The notes below the pieces were generated by a model. The model was not told where the DNA came from. It ran no database searches and saw only the letters and a list, made by a program, of their open reading frames with translations. Shown here one piece after another: positions 14,848-20,008 of a DNA stretch of 20,008 nucleotides; the first letter of the stretch is position 1; each line of letters starts with the position of its first letter. The stretch covers positions 1 through 20,008 of the forward strand of contig CAKOSN010000034.1 in assembly GCA_934102255.1 (NCBI GenBank), given 5' to 3'. The position numbers and the translations under genes were made by a program. The stretch is from an uncultured Bacilli bacterium (lineage in GTDB: Bacteria > Bacillota_I > Bacilli_A > RF39 > UBA660).

Positions 14848-15938
14848 ATATCCTCCCTTATTTCACCAAAAGCACAATTAAAAATTTTATTGTTTTTATT
14901 TTTAATATCATTTGGTAATTTATTTAAATCAGTAACAGTAATAAATATTTGTAAATCCTTATCAATAACTTCTAAAATATTATTAATTTTTTCATTATCT
15001 AACTCACTAAACAAGTCATCTAATATTAAAATAGGTTTAATATTTCGTTTATTTCTAAACAATTCTATTAAAGAAAGTTTATAAGCAATAATTGCATTTT
15101 TTTGTTGACCTTGCGAAGCATAATCTTTTAAAGATTCACTTTCAAAGCAAAATGAATAATCATCTTTATGAACACCCAGAGTTGTATTACCAAGAAGCAT
15201 GTCTTTATTTTTAAGACCATTATACATTTTCTTTAACTTTTCCTGATTTTTGTCCTTTAAATCTGACTGGTATTTAATTTTTAAAGTACCAATACCACTT
15301 ATTCTACCATAGAAATCACCAATATACTTATTAATCTGGTCAATAAACTTGGCTCTCTTTTCATATATTTTCAAGCCATAATCAATCAATTTATCAGTTA
15401 ATATATCTAAATAGACTTGCGATTTATTAGCATTTGCATACATAACTTTAAGATAAGCATTTCTCTGTTTCAAAACTTTTTCATAATCGTTAAGTAAATT
15501 AACAAATTCATTATCAAACTGTGACATATCAATATTAAGGTTATCTCTTCTTATACTAGGTGAATCTTTAATTACTTTTAAACTATCTGGATGAAATAAT
15601 ACAATATTTACCTTAGCTATATAATCACTTAACTTATTCTGACGATGACTATCAATTTTTGCAACTTTGCCATCACCTGAAATAGTAAGTTGATACTCTT
15701 TATTTATATTATCAAAAACTACCCCTGATATTTTTGTCAAGTTCTTATCTTTCATTACTAATACTTTATCTGTACTTGAACGAAAAGATTTTGTTAATCC
15801 CAAGACATATATTGCTTCAATTAAATTAGTCTTGCCACTACCATTCTTACCATATATAACATTAATATTTGGCGAAAACGATAAAGTTAAATGATTATAG
15901 TTTCTAAAATTAAGTAACTTTAGATTGACTATTCGCAT
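14844..15938 (-). CDS. recF: DNA replication and repair protein RecF
   Basis: RecF (364 aa) is an SMC-like ATPase that acts with RecO and RecR to load RecA at single-strand gaps. It shows Walker A GKNGSGKT (30-37), a signature motif ASQGQQK (274-280) and Walker B ILILDDL followed by FSELD (303-313). GAGG lies eight bases ahead of the ATG. The gene has its own leader of about 60 bases with an extended -10 promoter, so recF-gyrB-gyrA can be transcribed apart from dnaA-dnaN. The small S4-domain gene yaaA that precedes recF in Bacillus is not found here. Confidence 0.96.
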   Translation of the reverse strand: MRIVNLKLLNFRNYNHLTLSFSPNINVIYGKNGSGKTNLIEAIYVLGLTKSFRSSTDKVLVMKDKNLTKISGVVFDNINKEYQLTISGDGKVAKIDSHRQNKLSDYIAKVNIVLFHPDSLKVIKDSPSIRRDNLNIDMSQFDNEFVNLLNDYEKVLKQRNAYLKVMYANANKSQVYLDILTDKLIDYGLKIYEKRAKFIDQINKYIGDFYGRISGIGTLKIKYQSDLKDKNQEKLKKMYNGLKNKDMLLGNTTLGVHKDDYSFCFESESLKDYASQGQQKNAIIAYKLSLIELFRNKRNIKPILILDDLFSELDNEKINNILEVIDKDLQIFITVTDLNKLPNDIKNKNNKIFNCAFGEIREDI

Positions 15939-15972
15939 TTAAAGTGCCTCTTTCTAAATTATAGTAAAATAA

Positions 15973-16012
15973 TAGGCATATTAGTACCCATATACCTACT
16001 TAAATTATATCA
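15973..16012 (-). promoter_or_regulatory. recF promoter and leader inverted repeat
   Basis: The extended -10 TG-A-TATAAT occupies 16004-16012. Just downstream, around the expected start point, is an inverted repeat with 9-bp arms (15973-15981 and 15990-15998, one mismatch) and an 8-base spacer. It could be an operator or a leader hairpin. A second TATAAT is at 15958-15963. Confidence 0.45.
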
Positions 16013-16043
16013 TAAATTTAGCACATTTTACAGCCTATTTTCT

Positions 16044-16508
16044 TTATTTTGCCAATTTTCTTAGGGTGTTAACCATTTTTAATTTGGTAGCACGCATATA
16101 TTGATTTTCAAATATTCCATAGGAAATATTTAAAAGTATTTTTTGTCCATTTTTAAATAATACTTCCGTATCATATCCACTTCTTTTATAAGTTAAAACG
16201 TTATTAAAACATACCCATGAGCATTCTCTAATTCTTGGTGAACACATTGGAAAGAATATCAATTCCATACTTCCTTCAACAATAACCGGTACTTTATGTT
16301 TAATTCCTAACAAACTCATCGAACCCTTTTGACGACCTTCTAAAGTTGAACCAAAATACTCACAACCATATTTAATAATGTTAGTCGGTGTATCTTCTAG
16401 TTTTAACACTTTATCCTGTTCATAAATCCTTGTTAAAACTCTACCTTTATCATCTTTAACCCCTTCTAAAAATAATGTATCTTCATTAATTGAATATAAT
16501 TCTTTCAT
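16044..16508 (-). CDS. comK: ComK-family competence transcription factor (short form)
   Basis: A 154-residue member of the ComK family, the activator of DNA-uptake genes in Bacillus. Landmarks line up with B. subtilis ComK: YGCEYFGSTLEGRQKGS (47-63) with RSCRFFGSSYAGRKAGT, LIFFPMCSPRIRECSWV with LFPTLSSTRPQCGWI, and DTEVLFKNGQKILLNISY then GIFENQYMRA (113-140) with DTEVTFSNGKTMELPISY then NSFENQVYRT. It stops about 38 residues short of B. subtilis ComK and so lacks the C-terminal region carrying the FMLYPK motif bound by the MecA adaptor. A longer frame reaches 16574, but AAGGGGGA before the ATG at 16508 sets the start. It has its own promoter and sits between dnaN and recF. Confidence 0.9.
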   Translation of the reverse strand: MKELYSINEDTLFLEGVKDDKGRVLTRIYEQDKVLKLEDTPTNIIKYGCEYFGSTLEGRQKGSMSLLGIKHKVPVIVEGSMELIFFPMCSPRIRECSWVCFNNVLTYKRSGYDTEVLFKNGQKILLNISYGIFENQYMRATKLKMVNTLRKLAK

Positions 16509-16541
16509 AAAATTTCCCCCTTTTTTAATGAATTGTTGAGT

Positions 16542-16586
16542 AGTATAGCAACTTCTTTTGTCGAATTTTGTCAAATTTTGTCGAAT
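16542..16586 (-). promoter_or_regulatory. comK promoter with three 10-bp tandem repeats
   Basis: The minus strand has a -10 TATACT (16542-16547) with an extended TG. Three head-to-tail 10-bp units, TTTTGTCGAA / TTTTGTCAAA / TTTTGTCGAA on the plus strand, fill 16557-16586, the -35 region. A consensus TTGACA within the middle unit is 22 bp from the -10, too far for normal use, so activator binding at one face of the helix is plausible. Confidence 0.5.
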
Positions 16587-16593
16587 TGGTAAA

Positions 16594-16606
16594 AAAAGGC
16601 AATTTT
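16594..16606. promoter_or_regulatory. Possible ComK AT-box
   Basis: AAAA-GGCAA-TTTT matches the ComK half-box AAAA-N5-TTTT and lies just upstream of the tandem repeats, as expected for autoregulation. Such words are frequent in DNA this AT-rich, and no clean second box at the usual 8, 18 or 31 bp was found. Confidence 0.25.
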
Positions 16607-16686
16607 TGGTCCTAAAATTTCAACTAAATCTAAAAATTAAGCTAATATCACTAGCCAAAGTTTAAATATCTAATTAATTATCCAAC

Positions 16687-16713
16687 AAAAAAAGAACTGA
16701 ATTTCTTCAGCCC
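16687..16713 (-). terminator. Intrinsic terminator after dnaN
   Basis: In the minus-strand transcript GGGCUGAA pairs with UUCAGUUC around a GAAA loop (two G-U pairs), followed by seven U. It lies 23 bases past the dnaN stop and ends the dnaA-dnaN unit before comK. Confidence 0.85.
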
Positions 16714-16735
16714 TCTATTCAAATATTCAACTAGC

Positions 16736-17854
16736 TTAGTAAGTTTTAATAGGTAAAATTAATTGAATTAAAGTTTCATCTTCTGTTGACTTAATAACAA
16801 TAGGTTTAATATCACCATTTAATAAAATCATAATCTTTTCATCTTTAAATGTCTTTAAAGCTTCTAACATATATTTAGCACTAAATGAAATAGAAATATC
16901 ATTTTCAACATTGCATTCAACATCGATAGTCTCTTCTACTTTACCAATTTCACTAGCATAAGAATTAATAATTAACTTTTTACCAGATAATGTCATCTTA
17001 ACAATGTTTTTATCCTTACTTTGTGTAACTAGAGAAGCACGGTCAATAGCATTATAAAAATCATTTAAATTAGTACTCATCATATATTCAAAGTTAGTTG
17101 GAATTAAATTATTAGTATTAGGGTAATTACCAGCAAGTAGATTACTTTGGAAAATTATATTTTTATATTTAAACAATACTTTATTACTAAATACATGTAA
17201 TTCCATATCTACATCATCATTAATAATCTTATCAAGTTCTAAAACATTTTTACCAGGTATTACCATATTAACATCATTATCACTAACACCGTTTAAAGTC
17301 ACTGTTTTCTTAGCAAGACGATATGAGTCAGTAGCAATACATTCTAAAATATCCCCAGTAATTTTAAAGTTCAAACCAGTAAGAAGTGGTCTTAATTCTT
17401 GAGTTGAAATAGCAAAGGCAGTTTGACTAACAATACTCTTAAATAACATACTATTAATATAGATAGGAGTTTTATGTTCTTCTAAATCAATTTGTGGATA
17501 CTCACTTGAATCTAAACAATTCAAACTACATTCACTTGAACCACTAGTTAGTTTAATTTTTAAACCGTCTACTACTTCAAAATCAATAATATCACTAGGC
17601 ATTTTTCTAATAATATCAACAATAAATTTACTTTGAATAATAATATTTCCTAAAGCTTCAACATTTTTAATATCTTTCTTTTCAATAAATGACTTAATTG
17701 TAAGTTCACTATCACTTGCTGTTAAATAAAGCCCTTCCTCAGTCATTTCAAACTTAATTCCATTTAAAACAGGAATAACATTTTTAGTAGATATTGCTCT
17801 AGCAACATTCATTAAATTTTCTAAAATTACATTTTTATCGATTGTAAATTTCAT
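16736..17854 (-). CDS. dnaN: DNA polymerase III beta sliding clamp
   Basis: DnaN (372 aa, three-domain clamp) tethers polymerase and other proteins to DNA. The N-terminus MKFTIDKNVILENLMNVARA, the domain 2 stretch QTAFAISTQELRPLLTGLNF and the C-terminal LILPIKTY are typical; the last forms part of the cleft that binds clamp-binding peptides. Spacing from dnaA is only 26 bp, with no DnaA boxes between them, so the downstream half-origin found in B. subtilis is absent. The ribosome site is weak (GAGAGAAAG), suggesting reliance on dnaA translation or modest expression. Transcription ends at the hairpin at 16687-16713. Confidence 0.97.
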   Translation of the reverse strand: MKFTIDKNVILENLMNVARAISTKNVIPVLNGIKFEMTEEGLYLTASDSELTIKSFIEKKDIKNVEALGNIIIQSKFIVDIIRKMPSDIIDFEVVDGLKIKLTSGSSECSLNCLDSSEYPQIDLEEHKTPIYINSMLFKSIVSQTAFAISTQELRPLLTGLNFKITGDILECIATDSYRLAKKTVTLNGVSDNDVNMVIPGKNVLELDKIINDDVDMELHVFSNKVLFKYKNIIFQSNLLAGNYPNTNNLIPTNFEYMMSTNLNDFYNAIDRASLVTQSKDKNIVKMTLSGKKLIINSYASEIGKVEETIDVECNVENDISISFSAKYMLEALKTFKDEKIMILLNGDIKPIVIKSTEDETLIQLILPIKTY

Positions 17855-17880
17855 ATACTTTCTCTCTTTCTTTATATATA

Positions 17881-19236
17881 TTAAATTTTTGTTTTTATTT
17901 CATTTATAATTTCTTGTAATTGTTTATTATCCTTTAAATCTTCTTCTATTTTATCGCAAGCATGAATAACAGTAGAATGGTCGCGTCCTCCAAACTCTAA
18001 ACCAATTCTTGGAAATGACTCATTTGTCATAATACGTGCCATATACATTCCAAGCATCCTTGGATATGCAATATTTTTTGATTTTTTCTTTCCTTTTAAG
18101 GCTTCAACTGTTATTCCATAATAATCAGCAACAGCTTTTTGTACAACAGTTATATTACTTATTGAATATATATTGTTATTTACATAATCGCCTAAAGCTT
18201 CCATTGCAAATTCTAAAGTAATATTAGGCGGCGCATAAACAGCAGTATAGGCTTGTAATCTATTAATTGCCCCTTCAATCTCACGTACATCTGTATCACA
18301 TGAATTAGCAATATAATTAATAACATCATCATTCATCATTGTGGATAAATTCAAATATCTTATCTTATCCCTAATTATACGACAGCGTAATTCATAATCA
18401 GGAGGATATATATCAACAGGAAGCCCCCAAGTAAAACGACTTCTTAAACGTTCTTCTAAAAGTTTTAAATCTTCTGGGGAACGGTCTGATGTAATTATTA
18501 TTTGTTTATTCTTATCATGTAACTCATTAAATGTATGAAAGAAACCCTGCTGCGTCTTTTCAGCGCCAACTAAAAACTGAATATCATCGATAAGCAAAAC
18601 ATCAACATCACGATACTTATTTTTGAAATATTCAGCTCTTTCAAAAGAATTATCATTTGTACCACCAGCAATATTAGTATAATCATCTTTAAAACTATCA
18701 CTTGTTGTGTATAAAACCTTCAAATTAGAATGTTCAGTTATGTAATTTCCTATCGCATGCATCAAATGAGTCTTACCAACGCCACTTTTGCCATACATAA
18801 ATAAAGGATTATATATTTTTCCTGGTGCTTCAGCAACCGCTATAGCAGCCGTCTTCGCAAATTTATTTGTATCTCCCGTTACAAAATTATCAAATGTAAA
18901 TTCCTTTTTTAAATTCGTCACAAATACTTCTTCGTTTGTTTTTTTAGATTTAGTCTTATCATCACTTTTTTCTTTAGTTGCTTGTAAATCTTCTAAAACA
19001 TACACAAGTTCAAAAGTATTACCAGTTAGTTCTTGTAATGTTTCTTCAATTACTTGATGCCAACTTGTTTCCAAAGTCGTTTTATGCACACCCATAGGTA
19101 CTTGAATGATAATTTTGTTATCTTTAGTATTAAGTTCTTGCAATTTTAACGGTTTAAACCATGTATTAAAGGAAATAGGATTCATTTTTTCTTGCATTGC
19201 TGAAAGAAATTTATCCCATAATTCCTCGGATTTCAA
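17881..19236 (-). CDS. dnaA: Chromosomal replication initiator DnaA
   Basis: DnaA (451 aa with this start) binds DnaA boxes and melts oriC. Domain I is about residues 1-80 and a charged linker spans 85-105. The AAA+ domain has Walker A GKSGVGKT (149-156) and Walker B LLIDD (214-218). Domain IV carries the DNA-recognition signature GRDHST (417-422). Start choice: ATG 19254 and TTG 19260 lack a well-placed ribosome site, whereas GGGGTGAT precedes TTG 19236 and gives an N-terminus (KSEELWDKFLSAM) that aligns with the family. The first residues are therefore less certain than the rest. A perfect DnaA box lies inside the gene at 18340. Confidence 0.96.
   Translation of the reverse strand: MKSEELWDKFLSAMQEKMNPISFNTWFKPLKLQELNTKDNKIIIQVPMGVHKTTLETSWHQVIEETLQELTGNTFELVYVLEDLQATKEKSDDKTKSKKTNEEVFVTNLKKEFTFDNFVTGDTNKFAKTAAIAVAEAPGKIYNPLFMYGKSGVGKTHLMHAIGNYITEHSNLKVLYTTSDSFKDDYTNIAGGTNDNSFERAEYFKNKYRDVDVLLIDDIQFLVGAEKTQQGFFHTFNELHDKNKQIIITSDRSPEDLKLLEERLRSRFTWGLPVDIYPPDYELRCRIIRDKIRYLNLSTMMNDDVINYIANSCDTDVREIEGAINRLQAYTAVYAPPNITLEFAMEALGDYVNNNIYSISNITVVQKAVADYYGITVEALKGKKKSKNIAYPRMLGMYMARIMTNESFPRIGLEFGGRDHSTVIHACDKIEEDLKDNKQLQEIINEIKTKI
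18340..18348 (-). promoter_or_regulatory. DnaA box within dnaA coding sequence
   Basis: TGTGGATAA on the plus strand is a perfect box. It is the only perfect copy I find in a coding region of this window apart from the two fused to the Noc-type palindromes. Confidence 0.5.
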
Positions 19237-19274
19237 AATTATCACCCCACTCATAACCAATAATCAACACCTAT

Positions 19275-19283
19275 TTTATAACA
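19275..19283 (-). promoter_or_regulatory. Candidate dnaA promoter
   Basis: Extended -10 TG-T-TATAAA, with a start point expected near 19268 and a leader of about 30 bases to the TTG start. A second option further up is TTGTCA (19319-19324), 17 bp, TTTACT (19296-19301). The nearest DnaA boxes (19331, 19343) adjoin the -35 region, so autoregulation by DnaA is likely. Confidence 0.45.
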
Positions 19284-19389
19284 TCCTAAAACTTTAGTAA
19301 AGAATTTTTTCACTATTTTGACAATTAAAGTTATCCACAGATTTATCCACAAGTTATCAACAACTTATCCACAGGTTATCCACAGATTT

Positions 19390-19409
19390 TTTCCCAGAAG
19401 TCTGGGAAA
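19390..19409. repeat. Hairpin in oriC between DnaA-box groups
   Basis: TTTCCCAGA and TCTGGGAAA are perfect 9-bp arms around a 2-base centre. The outer halves equal the Noc half-sites TTTCCC/GGGAAA but are separated by 8 bp. Five T follow on the plus side, so it may also stop plus-strand transcription entering dnaA antisense. Confidence 0.55.
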
Positions 19410-19585
19410 TTTTTGAGTTATCCACAGTTTTGCCATTTTTTTATTATAAACATGTGGATAACTTGGTTAGTAATACCTGTTGATAATGTGGATAACTAGA
19501 TTTTTTCCAGTATTTATAAGGGTTCGCGCCTGTTGATAACTACCAAAAAATCCACAATTTTTAGACAAAACTGTGGATAACTTCC

Positions 19586-19609
19586 AACTTGACACTAAAA
19601 CTTGACACT
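19586..19609 (+). repeat. Direct repeat in oriC
   Basis: AACTTGACACT occurs at 19586-19596 and again at 19599-19609, a 13-bp period, in the stretch without DnaA boxes between the second and third groups. Each contains TTGACA, but no -10 partner is evident. Confidence 0.5.
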
Positions 19610-19779
19610 TTTTTTAAGCTGTTTTTCACCTAAATTTACTAATTTTTTGAGTTGTAAACAGCTAAAATTTAAGTTATCCACACCTTAACTGTGGATAAAT
19701 CAAAAGTTATCCACACCTAAAAACAGTTATTTTTTGGCGTACTTCTGGACTTTTTTAAAAAGTTATCCACATATCCACA

Positions 19780-19822
19780 GTATTATGATGATGAATATAT
19801 AAATAATAATAATAATAAAAGA
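19780..19822. promoter_or_regulatory. Candidate DNA unwinding element with TAA trinucleotides
   Basis: Directly right of the box pair 19763/19771 the sequence has a GATGATGAA run and then TAA repeated five or six times (about 19803-19818), bounded by the box at 19825. On the plus strand, tandem TAA/TAG-type triplets beside DnaA boxes resemble the DnaA-trio that guides single-strand binding in Bacillus. The strand and exact register are inferred. Confidence 0.5.
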
Positions 19823-19968
19823 AGTTATCCACACTCATTCACAATTTAAAAAAACAAAAAATCTAACATTTAAAAATTTACAAAATCAGCACTTTTCAGG
19901 AGGGGTAGTTGTAGGAAGCAATAATAATCACGTTAGTGTAGAATAAGTGTGGAGATTTTTGCTCCAAA

Positions 19969-20003
19969 TTGAGTTATAATATATCTTGATTTTATGATAA
20001 TAT
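19969..20003 (+). promoter_or_regulatory. Candidate promoter for a gene beyond the right edge
   Basis: An extended -10 TG-A-TAATAT is at 19995-20003. TTGAGT is at 19969-19974, and with the alternative -10 TATGAT (19993-19998) the spacer is 18 bp. A further TATAAT is at 19975-19980. The gene on this side of oriC is usually rpmH, but nothing of it is visible. I find no ORF in 19840-20008. Confidence 0.4.
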
Positions 20004-20008
20004 GGTTA

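Larger units (their letters stand above)
19331..19833. other. oriC: Chromosomal origin oriC with 17 DnaA boxes
   Basis: Perfect TTATCCACA boxes start at 19331, 19343, 19365, 19376, 19418, 19674, 19707, 19763 and 19825. Reverse boxes TGTGGATAA start at 19453, 19487, 19572 and 19690. One-mismatch boxes are at 19354, 19478, 19531 and 19771. They form three groups: 19331-19426 (all forward), 19453-19580 (all reverse) and 19674-19833 (mostly forward). A short GC-bearing patch (GGTTCGCGCC, 19521-19530) lies in the middle group, and the AT-rich tract for unwinding is at the right end. Confidence 0.93.

Noticed and set aside
16509..16574. Longer N-terminus for the ComK-like protein (MTKFDKRSCYTTQQ...)
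   Set aside because: It overlaps the promoter -10 and part of the tandem repeats, has no ribosome site, and ComK homology begins after the internal ATG.
19890..19930. Plus-strand gene start after AGGAGG near 19900
   Set aside because: The only nearby start, TTG, is followed at once by TAG, and other frames close within a few codons.

Overview
The window is a replication-origin neighbourhood of a very AT-rich, low-GC Gram-positive bacterium (Firmicutes/Bacilli grade). The gene order dnaA-dnaN-recF-gyrB-gyrA, then SRP RNA-tadA-dnaX-ybaB-recR-bofA-holB-yaaT-yabB-pth-mfd, is a condensed version of the Bacillus origin region. Tryptophan is read from TGG, and TGA is a normal stop (recF, holB), so this is the standard bacterial code and not the Mycoplasma code. 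BofA-like, ComK-like and YaaT proteins point to a Bacilli relative, perhaps an uncultured gut lineage near Erysipelotrichia/RF39; the sequence does not fix the species.

Layout from right to left, which is the direction of transcription: (1) 19860-20008 holds an outward promoter for a gene beyond the window (rpmH is usual there, but no coding sequence is visible). (2) 19331-19833 is oriC, with 13 perfect and 4 near-perfect DnaA boxes and an AT-rich TAA-repeat tract. (3) dnaA and dnaN, closed by a strong terminator. (4) A comK-like gene in the dnaN-recF interval, with its own promoter and a 10-bp tandem repeat. (5) recF-gyrB-gyrA, a tight operon with 4-bp and 10-bp junctions. (6) An approximately 700-bp AT-rich gap holding six parS palindromes. 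(7) The SRP RNA and a long operon of DNA-metabolism and translation genes (tadA, dnaX, ybaB, recR, bofA-like, holB, yaaT, yabB, pth, mfd), with overlapping or closely packed genes. (8) The first codons of a gene matching fucO (lactaldehyde reductase, iron-dependent alcohol dehydrogenase) at the left edge. Every gene seen is on the minus strand, co-directional with a fork leaving oriC leftwards.

Functionally the window combines replication initiation (DnaA/oriC), clamp and clamp loader (DnaN, DnaX, HolB), supercoiling control (GyrAB), repair (RecF, RecR, Mfd) and segregation landmarks (parS). The most interesting non-genic signal is a set of three near-identical 22-24 bp palindromes with the core ATTTCCCGGGAAAT, the Bacillus Noc (nucleoid occlusion) binding sequence. 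They lie inside pth, holB and dnaX, all in the same reading frame (peptide NYFPGNN). In holB and dnaX each is preceded at identical spacing by a perfect DnaA box TTATCCACA, giving a composite DnaA-box/Noc-site element that I do not know to be described.

Coordinates for tadA, comK, dnaA, yabB and the bofA-like gene use starts chosen by ribosome binding site and so differ from the longest ORFs.
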